Assembly (NCBI GenBank): GCA_035628035.1
Contig: DASPKS010000053.1
Span: forward strand, 1-6,016
Direction of reading: 5' to 3'
From: DASPKS01 sp035628035
Lineage (GTDB): Bacteria; Bacteroidota; Rhodothermia; Rhodothermales; Rubricoccaceae
DNA length: 6,016 bases
Positions 1 through 5,033 of this stretch are shown one piece after another. The notes under the pieces were generated by a model. It was given only the letters and a program-made list of their open reading frames with translations, had not been told where the DNA came from and searched no databases. The position numbers were made by a program, and so were the translations under genes. The first letter of the stretch is position 1; every line of letters begins with the position of its first letter.

Positions 1-75
1 GCGAGCGGACTGCTCCTCCTCCGCGTGACGGGCGAGCACTTCGCCACCTCGCGCACCCTCGCGCTCGTGCGCTGA
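1..75 (+). CDS. C-terminal end of a T9SS-sorted exported protein (partial)
   Basis: Frame 1 is open from the window edge and ends at TGA 73-75, giving 24 residues that begin ASGLLLLRV and end TLALVR. This matches the pattern of the last strands of type A T9SS C-terminal sorting domains (Por secretion tail, TIGR04183): a small residue plus Gly, a run of hydrophobics ending in Arg-Val, a short turn, then a basic/hydrophobic terminal strand ending in Val-Arg. In that family the tail directs export across the outer membrane by the type IX system and is removed by the PorU sortase. The body of the protein lies outside the window, so its function is unknown. The PorZ-like gene at the other end of the window supports T9SS in this organism. 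The call rests on a short fragment; it could be another beta-rich C-terminus. Confidence 0.66.
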   Translation, partial: ASGLLLLRVTGEHFATSRTLALVR

Positions 76-94
76 GCCGTGTGCAAGGAGCCGC

Positions 95-123
95 CGGCCG
101 GGCGGGGTAGCTTCGCCCGGCCG
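95..123 (+). repeat. Perfect 10-bp inverted repeat abutting the rluA-family start
   Basis: Arms CGGCCGGGCG (95-104) and CGCCCGGCCG (114-123) are exactly complementary around a 9-base spacer, and the right arm ends on the base before ATG 124. There is no T-tract after it, so it is not a classical intrinsic terminator. It could form the 3' end of the upstream gene's transcript, or mask the start codon in a read-through transcript. The spacer and right arm contain the TAGCTTCG promoter-like element. Confidence 0.6.
108..115 (+). promoter_or_regulatory. Candidate -7 element of the rluA-family gene
   Basis: TAGCTTCG fits the Bacteroidota -7 consensus TAnnTTTG at all but one position and begins 16 bases before ATG 124. 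A start site about 7 bases downstream of it would give a leaderless or nearly leaderless mRNA, in keeping with the absence of a Shine-Dalgarno sequence. No convincing -33 TTG element is seen at the usual distance. Confidence 0.42.
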
Positions 124-837
124 ATGGACGTCCTCCACCTCGACAACCACCTCCTCGTCGTCGCCAAGCCGGCCGGGCTGCTGGCGCAGGCCGACCGTAC
201 AGGCGACCCCGACCTCGTCTCGGCGGCGAAGGCCTACCTCAAGGCGCGCTTCGAGCGGCCCGGCGATGTGTTCGTCGGCCTCGTGCACCGGCTCGACCGG
301 CCCGTGAGCGGGGTCGTCGTCCTCGCCCGCACGTCGAAGGCGGCAGGGCGGCTGGCCGAGGCCTTCCGCGAGCGCCACGTCGAGAAGCGCTACCTCGCGC
401 TCGTCGAGGGGCACGTCAGGGGGAAGGGGGAGCGGGAGGACTGGCTCGTAAAGGAGGACGAGCGGGTGCGGCGGGTGAGGCCGGGGTACCCTGGCGCCAA
501 ACGGGCCGCCCTCCGCTGGCACGCGCTCGCCTCGGACGGCGACACGAGCCTCGTAGACGTGGACCTCCTCACGGGGCGCCCCCACCAGGCGCGGGTCCAG
601 CTCGCTGCCCTCGGGGCTCCCATCCTCGGCGACCTCCGCTACGGCGCGCGCCGCCCCTTCGAGGGGCAGAATCTGGCGCTCCACTGCTACGGACTGGCGT
701 TCGAGCACCCCGTCCGCCGGGAGCCCCTCCGCTTCGTCGCCGCGCCGCCGCCGGCGTGGGCGGGGTGGTTCGAAGGGGCCATACGAGAGGCCGTGGATTC
801 CTTTCAGGAAGGCGGTTTTTCCGCGTTTTCGGGGTGA
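124..837 (+). CDS. RluA-family RNA pseudouridine synthase
   Basis: Predicted to isomerise specific uridines to pseudouridine in rRNA or tRNA in the cytoplasm. The product is 237 residues. The catalytic motif HRLDR is at 55-59, with Asp58 as the expected catalytic aspartate, followed by PVSGVVVLAR in place of the more common TSG form. The later RluA signature LLTGRPHQARVQLA (about 149-162) and GDLRYG (169-174) are intact. The protein starts directly with the catalytic domain (MDVLHLDNHLLVVAKPAG) and has no S4 RNA-binding domain, as in RluA/TruC rather than RluC/RluD. The target base cannot be told from sequence. ATG 124 was chosen because homology begins there; GTG 79, in the same frame, would add 15 unconvincing residues encoded across a hairpin. 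The last 16 or so codons use AT-rich codons (ata, gat, ttt, gaa) unlike the rest and may be a recent read-through extension. Confidence 0.93.
   Translation: MDVLHLDNHLLVVAKPAGLLAQADRTGDPDLVSAAKAYLKARFERPGDVFVGLVHRLDRPVSGVVVLARTSKAAGRLAEAFRERHVEKRYLALVEGHVRGKGEREDWLVKEDERVRRVRPGYPGAKRAALRWHALASDGDTSLVDVDLLTGRPHQARVQLAALGAPILGDLRYGARRPFEGQNLALHCYGLAFEHPVRREPLRFVAAPPPAWAGWFEGAIREAVDSFQEGGFSAFSG
807..829 (+). terminator. Possible weak terminator hairpin inside the end of the rluA-family gene
   Basis: GCGG (812-815) and CCGC (821-824) pair around a TTTTT loop. After one mismatch, AA (809-810) can pair with TT in the TTTT run at 826-829, with two further G-T pairs. A short T-run thus follows the stem. 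It lies within the last codons and is short, so termination here is only a possibility. Confidence 0.25.
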
Positions 838-861
838 CACGGCGCCGTCAGCCGGGCTTCC

Positions 862-869
862 TACCTTGC
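862..869 (+). promoter_or_regulatory. Candidate -7 element of the helix-hairpin-helix gene
   Basis: TACCTTGC starts 25 bases after the preceding stop codon and 32 bases before ATG 894. It matches TAnnTT of the Bacteroidota -7 box and resembles the elements found before the other genes here. A transcript from it would have a leader of roughly 15-20 bases carrying the GGAG at 884-887. Confidence 0.45.
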
Positions 870-883
870 CTCCAAAGCAAGCT

Positions 884-887
884 GGAG
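884..887 (+). promoter_or_regulatory. Shine-Dalgarno-like GGAG deciding the start at 894
   Basis: GGAG sits 6 bases before ATG 894. This is the only clear Shine-Dalgarno-like site found ahead of a gene in the window, and it favours ATG 894 over the upstream GTG at 756, which lies inside the preceding gene. Confidence 0.5.
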
Positions 888-893
888 ACGACC

Positions 894-1583
894 ATGACGA
901 CGATCATCGGACCCTCGAACGAGGAGCTGGCGGCGGTGCTGGAGCACATGGCCGAGCTCCTCACGAAGCTCGGCGAGCCGAACCCGTACCGGGTGCAGGC
1001 CTACCTGCAGGCGGCCGCCATGATCCGTGAGCACGACGAGCCGCTGGCCGAGCTCTTCGGCGCGGGCGGGCGGAAGGCGCTCATGGAGCTGCCCGGCATC
1101 GGCGTGAGCATCTCGACCCACATCGAGCAGTACATCGAGACGGGCCGGCTGGGCCTCCGCGACAACCTCCTGGAGGCGACGGACCCGGTGGCGCTCCTCG
1201 CGAGCGTGCCGGGGCTCGGAGAGGCGCTGGCCTACCGGGTCGTGCGCGACCTCGGCATCACGACGCTGACCGAGCTGGAGCGGGCCGCCCACGACGGCCG
1301 CCTCGCACGGTTGGACGGGTTCGGGCCACGCCGGCTCGAAGCGCTCCGGCTGGAGCTGAACTCGATCCTCCACCGGGCAGCGCGGCGTCGCGTGCGGCGC
1401 ATCCGGCGCCAGCTCGTCCGCCTCGGGGCGGCCCGCCGCCGGGCCGAGGCCGCTGCCGAGCGTGCGGCCCTCGATGCGGCGCTTCGCGAGGAGGAGGCGA
1501 TGGGCGCGGTGCCGGAAGCCCCCGCTCCGGCGGAGCGGCCCCACGCGTCCATCTACACGCTCTTCCCGCCCGCGGCAGCATAA
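894..1583 (+). CDS. Helix-hairpin-helix DNA-binding protein, PolX N-terminal-like
   Basis: A 229-residue protein that probably binds DNA without sequence specificity; its cellular role is unknown. Residues about 8-92 resemble the 8-kDa N-terminal domain of family X DNA polymerases (NEELAAVLEHMAELL, PYRVQAYLQAA), with a first hairpin LPGIG at 66-70 and THIEQYIETG after it. A second helix-hairpin-helix, VPGLGEALAYRVVRDLGI, lies at 105-122, and a third, LDGFGPRRLEALRLEL, at 140-155. The family X catalytic palm with its paired aspartates is absent, as is the PHP nuclease domain of bacterial PolX, so this is neither a polymerase nor a nuclease by sequence. Residues 159-183 are a highly basic Arg-rich helix that could add DNA contacts. 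The C-terminus is Ala/Glu then Pro/Ala-rich and ends in IYTLFPPAAA. The start is ATG 894, with GGAG 6 bases upstream. It is probably transcribed alone and ends 17 bases before a strong terminator. Confidence 0.85.
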   Translation: MTTIIGPSNEELAAVLEHMAELLTKLGEPNPYRVQAYLQAAAMIREHDEPLAELFGAGGRKALMELPGIGVSISTHIEQYIETGRLGLRDNLLEATDPVALLASVPGLGEALAYRVVRDLGITTLTELERAAHDGRLARLDGFGPRRLEALRLELNSILHRAARRRVRRIRRQLVRLGAARRRAEAAAERAALDAALREEEAMGAVPEAPAPAERPHASIYTLFPPAAA

Positions 1584-1600
1584 ACGTGAGCGCCATCGAC

Positions 1601-1634
1601 AAGAGGGGAGCTGCTTCCGGGCGGCTCCCCTCTT
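1601..1634. terminator. Bidirectional intrinsic terminator between convergent genes
   Basis: AAGAGGGGAGC (1601-1611) is exactly complementary to GCTCCCCTCTT (1624-1634). The stem extends inward by a T-G, a G-C and a C-G pair, for 14 pairs around a TTCCGG loop (1615-1620). On the plus strand it is followed by a short T-rich tail (TCTTTCGCTT); on the minus strand the stem also ends in CTCTT. It begins 17 bases after the helix-hairpin-helix stop (1583) and ends 4 bases before the DUF72 stop codon (1639), so it can end transcription from both sides. Confidence 0.85.
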
Positions 1635-1638
1635 TCGC

Positions 1639-2700
1639 TTACGCCCCCTTCCGCTCGGCGAAGTCGAGGAAGCGGTGGGCGACGGTCTGCGCGAGGTCAG
1701 GCGCGCAGCCCCACGCTCGGTTGCTCGCGATCACGTTGAGCGTGACGCCGTGCGCGACGGCCTGGTAGGCGAGGGCCGTCGCGTCGTTCACCATCGCCCG
1801 CGCCTCTGGTGTCTCTGCGAGCGCCGGGTGCGGCGCGTCGAAGGTGCCCGCGAGGAGGAGGGCGTCGTCGTACGTCATCGTGCTCGGGCTGAGCAGGCGG
1901 ACGACGGCTTCGTTGAAGGCGGAGGAGAAGCGCTCGCCCGCGAGGCGCCACTGGTCGCGCAGCGGCGGTAGCCAGCGCCAGTAGCTGAACGCGAACCCGA
2001 GCCCCCGGCTCTCCAGCCATTCGAAGTACGGAGGCAGGAGGAGGTGCGGTGAGCGGATCTCGAGGTGGACCGGCACCTCGTCGGGCACGTCGCGGAAGAA
2101 CTGGTCGAGCTCGACGAGGAACGCTTCGAGCGGGGGGGCCTCGCGGACCCGCGCATACTCCTGCTCGAACAGCACGCCGGCCAGCTTCGGCCCGAGCGTG
2201 TCGAGGGCGGGCGCGAGGAAGCGGTCGGTGAACGCCTGCGCGTCGAGGTAGGCGGGGTTCTCCTCGTAGCGGGGGCCGTCGTCCCCGCGCTGCCGGACGA
2301 GGCGGGCAGTGAACGCTTGCGGCGCCTTCAGGAGAAACCGCGCGTTCTGCGGGCTGAGTTCGGCATAGCGCTGGAGCGTAAAGAGGTTCGTCGAGGACTT
2401 CCCGTTCGCCTCGAGGAGCGCGCGGTAGAACGTGAAGTCGAGCTCCAGCACGGAGAAGTGCTGGAAGTAGTCCTCGACCGACTCGACGGGGAGCAGGCGC
2501 TCCTCGAACGACCCCGTGCCGAGGCGCTTCTTTCGAGACGTGACCTGGTCGGCCCACACGTCGGGGGGGTACACCTTCCCGAGCCACCCGGCGTAGCGGT
2601 CGCTCGCGGTGCCGAAGCGGAGGAGCGGGTGGAGCCGCCGGAAGTCGTAGCGATCGGCCGACGTGCGGCGATCCGCTACGGGCGGGGGCGCATCGGCCAT
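1639..2700 (-). CDS. DUF72 family protein
   Basis: A 353-residue soluble protein of the DUF72 (YecE-like) family, which has a TIM-barrel-like fold and no firmly established reaction. Family landmarks appear in order: RFGTASDRYAGWLGKVYP (28-45), the YFQHFSVLELDFTFYR segment (78-93), FLLKAPQAFTARL (122-134), VHLEIRSP (211-218), and the C-terminal NVIASNRAWGCAPDLAQTVAHRF (322-344), which corresponds to the family's Asn/Gly-Ala-Pro end. It is somewhat longer than many DUF72 proteins because of a polar N-terminus and an insert around residues 50-75 (DQVTSRKKRLGTGSFEERLL). No signal peptide or membrane segment is seen. The start at 2700 is 10 bases after the stop of the membrane protein gene, which implies co-transcription and perhaps translational coupling; no Shine-Dalgarno sequence is visible. 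Function cannot be assigned from context. Confidence 0.88.
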   Translation of the reverse strand: MADAPPPVADRRTSADRYDFRRLHPLLRFGTASDRYAGWLGKVYPPDVWADQVTSRKKRLGTGSFEERLLPVESVEDYFQHFSVLELDFTFYRALLEANGKSSTNLFTLQRYAELSPQNARFLLKAPQAFTARLVRQRGDDGPRYEENPAYLDAQAFTDRFLAPALDTLGPKLAGVLFEQEYARVREAPPLEAFLVELDQFFRDVPDEVPVHLEIRSPHLLLPPYFEWLESRGLGFAFSYWRWLPPLRDQWRLAGERFSSAFNEAVVRLLSPSTMTYDDALLLAGTFDAPHPALAETPEARAMVNDATALAYQAVAHGVTLNVIASNRAWGCAPDLAQTVAHRFLDFAERKGA

Positions 2701-2710
2701 CGGAGCGAGG

Positions 2711-3793
2711 TCAGGGCGGGGAGAGGGGGATAGTCTCCGTCGCCACGCGCGGGGTGCGGGCGGGCCGGAGCGCGCGCGTGGTCACGATGGGGCCGGCGAC
2801 GAGGACGAGGTAGTACACGAGGAGCCGCCACGTGAGCAGCGTCGGACCCACCATCGCACGGGGCATCAACGGGGCGAGGAAGAGGAGGTAGAGCCCCTCG
2901 ATGCCGCCCGAGCCGCCCGGGGTAGGCATCACGAGCACGGCGATCCACAGCGCCGCCGTGCGGAAGACGAACTCGACGACGCGGAGGTCGGGGTGCACGC
3001 TCCACACGATGAAGAGCACGATGCTGTAGCGGCTCAGCCAGAGGGCAGCCGTCCAGAGGTATCCCTTGAGGTAGAACCCGAACGACTCGCCGCGCAGCAC
3101 GCGCGCCTGCTCCTTGAGCCGGACCATCTCCTCGCGTACGCGGGGCTCGAACCGCCGGAGCCACCGCAGCCGAAGCAGCCACGTCGCCGCGCGCTCGATC
3201 AGCTCCGGCCGAATCACCGTCGCGTAGGCGAAGAACGCCGTCCACGCGAGGATGAACATGAAGTACGCCGTGAACGTGCCGGCGCCGACGTCCCCGAGCG
3301 CGGGGGGGAACACGTTCAGGAACGCCGTCGCGATGAGGATGACGGGGATCGTCGTGGCGAACCACACTTGGTCGAGCAGCATCGAGAACAGCATGATGGC
3401 GGTAGCCTGCCCGACGGGGAGGCGGTTGTCCCGCGCCACGAAGAAGCTCGCTAGGGGTGCCCCTCCGATGGCCGAGGGCGTGATGCACGACATGAAGTCC
3501 CACGCGAACTGCCCGCGCACGCCCTTGCCGAAGGGGACGCGGCCGTGCGAGATCGTCCGGAGGCGGAACCCGCCCATCACGTAGTGCCCGGCCATGCCGA
3601 GGAGGGCGAGGGCGAGGACACCCGGTCGAAGGACGCCGGCCATCGCCGCATACGCCCCGGGATCCCACGTCACCACCCCCACGATGACGAGTACGACGAG
3701 CGAGAGCCCCACCGGGAGGGCGAGGTCCCGCGCCCGCAGCGACCGCGTCACCGGTCCCGCATCGGGTGCAGGAAGGGGAGGGGGAAGGGACAT
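2711..3793 (-). CDS. YbhN/LPG-synthase-like integral membrane protein
   Basis: A 360-residue polytopic inner-membrane protein of the family that includes the membrane domain of lysylphosphatidylglycerol synthase (UPF0104, TIGR00374, flippase-like). Hydrophobic segments are visible at about 25-43, 57-76, 98-120, 131-158, 173-193, 246-266, 276-291, 299-313 and 317-338. Two family motifs are present: DFMSCITPSAIGGAPLASFF (99-118), and PTPGGSGGIEGLY (290-302), matching the conserved P-x-PGG-x-G-x-x-E stretch. A charged cytoplasmic-like region (about 205-240) separates the two halves. The catalytic aminoacyltransferase domain of MprF is absent, so lysyl-lipid synthesis is not implied; lipid or polyprenyl-linked substrate translocation is a family-level guess. 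ATG 3793 was chosen because the longer open frame upstream lies inside the HIT gene and is low-complexity shadow sequence. It lies 38 bases after the HIT stop, with its own promoter-like element, and 10 bases before the DUF72 gene. Confidence 0.88.
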   Translation of the reverse strand: MSLPPPLPAPDAGPVTRSLRARDLALPVGLSLVVLVIVGVVTWDPGAYAAMAGVLRPGVLALALLGMAGHYVMGGFRLRTISHGRVPFGKGVRGQFAWDFMSCITPSAIGGAPLASFFVARDNRLPVGQATAIMLFSMLLDQVWFATTIPVILIATAFLNVFPPALGDVGAGTFTAYFMFILAWTAFFAYATVIRPELIERAATWLLRLRWLRRFEPRVREEMVRLKEQARVLRGESFGFYLKGYLWTAALWLSRYSIVLFIVWSVHPDLRVVEFVFRTAALWIAVLVMPTPGGSGGIEGLYLLFLAPLMPRAMVGPTLLTWRLLVYYLVLVAGPIVTTRALRPARTPRVATETIPLSPP

Positions 3794-3813
3794 CCGCGAG
3801 GGGAGCGAGGCGG

Positions 3814-3821
3814 GGAAGGTA
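3814..3821 (-). promoter_or_regulatory. Candidate -7 element of the membrane protein gene
   Basis: On the minus strand TACCTTCC lies in the 38-base gap between the HIT stop and ATG 3793, starting 28 bases before the ATG. It is part of the 14-base string GTACCTTCCCCGCC (3822-3809), found exactly again on the plus strand at 4946-4959 after ribH. It suggests the membrane protein and DUF72 genes can be transcribed separately from the HIT gene. Confidence 0.45.
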
Positions 3822-3831
3822 CCGAGCGGGC

Positions 3832-4380
3832 TCAAGGAGCCGAGGGGCTCCCGGGCGATCCAGCCCCCGATGCCTCCTGCTCGACGACGGCGCGGAGGCG
3901 GGCGTAGGTCGCCCCCAGCGCCTCGTGCATCACCCGCACCTCGCCCGTGACGGGCATGAAGTTCGTGTCGGCGTGCCAGCGCGGGACGAGGTGGACATGG
4001 AGGTGGCGGGGGATGCCCGCGCCGGCGGCCGTGCCCTGGTTCAGGCCCACGTTGAACCCGTCCGGTCGGAGGGCTTCGCGGAGCCACCCCATCGCGCGGG
4101 CCAGCAGCCGCGCCAGCTCGACGTGCTCCGCGTCGGTGAGGGCGTCGTAGGCGTCGACCTCGCGGTAGGGGACGAGGAGGAGGTGCCCGTTCGTGTAGGG
4201 GTAGAGGTTGAGGACGACGTAAAAGGTGGCGCCGCGCCATACCACGAAGTGCTCGGCGTCGTGCGCCGGCTCGGCGGCGATGCGGGCGAAGACGGACAGC
4301 CCCTCGTCGGCGCCGGTGCGGGCGGCTTCGGTGGCCCGCTCGACGTGGGCGCCGCGCCAGGGGCTCCAGAGGCGGTCCAT
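3832..4380 (-). CDS. HIT-family protein, Ap4A phosphorylase/hydrolase type
   Basis: A 182-residue cytoplasmic nucleotide-binding protein of the histidine triad superfamily. The triad HLHVHLVPRW is at 126-135, with the middle histidine His128 as the expected nucleophile that forms the nucleotidyl intermediate. Other features match the branch that includes mycobacterial Ap4A phosphorylase: N-terminal LWSPWR (4-9), FVVWRG and VVLNLYPYTNGHLLLVPYR (about 45-73), PDGFNVGLNQGTAAGAG (106-122) and DTNFMPV (138-144). The likely substrates are diadenosine polyphosphates or related nucleotides, and which reaction it performs is not settled by sequence. The zinc-binding Cys-x-x-Cys that many relatives carry after the N-terminal helix is replaced here by Ser-Val-Phe-Ala (29-32). 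The C-terminal 15 residues are Gly/Ser/Pro-rich and probably disordered. It is the first gene of the minus-strand cluster and is divergent from ribH, with 96 bases between the starts. Confidence 0.92.
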   Translation of the reverse strand: MDRLWSPWRGAHVERATEAARTGADEGLSVFARIAAEPAHDAEHFVVWRGATFYVVLNLYPYTNGHLLLVPYREVDAYDALTDAEHVELARLLARAMGWLREALRPDGFNVGLNQGTAAGAGIPRHLHVHLVPRWHADTNFMPVTGEVRVMHEALGATYARLRAVVEQEASGAGSPGSPSAP

Positions 4381-4414
4381 GCGCGAGAAGAGGGTGGGAA
4401 GGGGGTGAATGCGC

Positions 4415-4429
4415 TCGGCCTACGGCCGA
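4415..4429. repeat. Short inverted repeat in the divergent promoter region
   Basis: TCGGCC (4415-4420) and GGCCGA (4424-4429) are perfect complements around TAC. The repeat lies 20 bases upstream of the ribH -7-like element and could be an operator or a small hairpin in the HIT leader. In GC-rich DNA a repeat this short can occur by chance. Confidence 0.3.
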
Positions 4430-4448
4430 TGGCCCCGGTGGTTGCCCG

Positions 4449-4456
4449 TAGATTAG
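4449..4456 (+). promoter_or_regulatory. Candidate -7 element of ribH
   Basis: TAGATTAG is an AT-rich island in a very GC-rich intergenic region, matches TAnnTT plus the final G of the Bacteroidota -7 box, and begins 28 bases before ATG 4477. A start site about 7 bases beyond it leaves a leader of only about 14 bases without a Shine-Dalgarno sequence. Confidence 0.5.
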
Positions 4457-4476
4457 CGCAGCCCGCCCGCGCGCCC

Positions 4477-4944
4477 ATGCCCCGTACCCTCACCGGCACC
4501 CTCGTCGCGCCCGGCGACGTGCGCTTCGCCGTCGTCGCCAGCCGGTTCAACGAGCTCGTCACGCAGCGCCTCCTCGACGGGGCCCTCGACGCCCTCGCCC
4601 GCCACGGCGTCGCCGACGATCGCGTGACGGTGGCGTGGTGCCCCGGCGCCTTCGAGATCCCCGTCGTGGCGAAGGCGCTGGCGGCCTCAGGCGGCTACGA
4701 CGCCGTGATCTGCCTCGGCGCCGTCATCCGCGGGGCGACGGCGCACTTCGACCATGTGGCGGGCGGTGTGGCCTCCGGCGTCCAGCGCGCGGCGCTCGAC
4801 ACCGGGGTGCCCGTCCTCTTCGGCGTGCTCACGGTGGACACCATCGAGCAGGCGCTCGAACGGGCCGGCACGAAGGCCGGCAACAAGGGGGCGGAGGCGG
4901 CCATAGGGGCTTTGGAAATGGTTAGCCTGCTGCGCCAGCTCTAG
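4477..4944 (+). CDS. ribH: 6,7-dimethyl-8-ribityllumazine synthase
   Basis: Catalyses condensation of 5-amino-6-(D-ribitylamino)uracil with 3,4-dihydroxy-2-butanone 4-phosphate to lumazine, the penultimate step of riboflavin synthesis, in the cytoplasm. The 155-residue length is normal for the family, which forms pentamers or 60-subunit capsids. The key residues match the Bacillus subtilis enzyme with a constant offset of two: Phe24 in SRFNE, Glu60 in PGAFEIP, the acid-base histidine His90 in GAVIRGATAHFDHV, and Arg129, Lys133 and Lys137 in ERAGTKAGNKG. All active-site segments are intact. ATG 4477 fits the family start. No other rib gene is adjacent in the window; ribH is alone on the plus strand between the divergent HIT gene and the PorZ-like gene, whose promoter-like element begins 2 bases after the ribH stop. 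Confidence 0.97.
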   Translation: MPRTLTGTLVAPGDVRFAVVASRFNELVTQRLLDGALDALARHGVADDRVTVAWCPGAFEIPVVAKALAASGGYDAVICLGAVIRGATAHFDHVAGGVASGVQRAALDTGVPVLFGVLTVDTIEQALERAGTKAGNKGAEAAIGALEMVSLLRQL

Positions 4945-4946
4945 CG

Positions 4947-4954
4947 TACCTTCC
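4947..4954 (+). promoter_or_regulatory. Candidate -7 element of the PorZ-like gene
   Basis: TACCTTCC begins two bases after the ribH stop codon and lies in the 14-base string GTACCTTCCCCGCC (4946-4959) that recurs exactly before the minus-strand membrane protein gene. It is 102 bases before ATG 5049, so a transcript from it would have an unusually long leader for this window. Confidence 0.38.
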
Positions 4955-5017
4955 CCGCCCTTCAGCCCGCCTCCACGCTGCCGGCCCCACCGCTACGCCG
5001 TTTTTCTTGACCTGACC

Positions 5018-5033
5018 GCCGGGCTTGCCCGGC
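5018..5033 (+). repeat. Hairpin in the leader of the PorZ-like gene
   Basis: GCCGGGC (5018-5024) and GCCCGGC (5027-5033) are perfectly complementary around TT, so the real loop would open to about four bases. The hairpin ends 15 bases before ATG 5049. It is preceded, not followed, by a T-run (5001-5005), so it is not a plus-strand intrinsic terminator. It could affect ribosome access. Confidence 0.45.

Larger units (their letters stand above)
4381..4476. promoter_or_regulatory. Divergent promoter region between the HIT gene and ribH
   Basis: These 96 bases must hold the promoters for both the minus-strand HIT gene and plus-strand ribH. A ribH -7-like element is visible at 4449-4456, but no equally clear TAnnTT element is seen for the HIT gene. 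A 6-bp inverted repeat (TCGGCC, spacer TAC, GGCCGA) occupies 4415-4429. No FMN-riboswitch-like conserved elements are recognisable, and the region is shorter than that riboswitch usually needs. Confidence 0.5.

Noticed and set aside
79..123. GTG 79 as the start of the pseudouridine synthase, adding 15 residues
   Set aside because: The added residues have no family similarity, no Shine-Dalgarno sequence precedes GTG 79, and the segment consists largely of the hairpin. ATG 124 matches where RluA-type homology begins.
2065..3454. Long plus-strand open frames over the minus-strand DUF72 and membrane protein genes
   Set aside because: They are Arg/Glu/Gly/His-rich low-complexity translations typical of shadows of GC-rich genes, and they oppose well-supported family matches on the minus strand.
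3794..4240. N-terminal extension of the membrane protein frame into the HIT gene
   Set aside because: The extension is Pro/Arg/His-rich shadow sequence antiparallel-free but frame-shifted within the well-supported HIT gene; hydrophobic homology starts after ATG 3793.
4381..4476. FMN riboswitch controlling ribH
   Set aside because: The space is shorter than a typical FMN aptamer, the likely transcription start leaves only about 14 leader bases, and no conserved FMN-element segments are seen.
4982..5005. Intrinsic terminator after ribH ending in the T5 run at 5001-5005
   Set aside because: The only stem found next to the T-run is a 4-bp CGGC/GCCG pairing with an 11-base loop, too weak to call.
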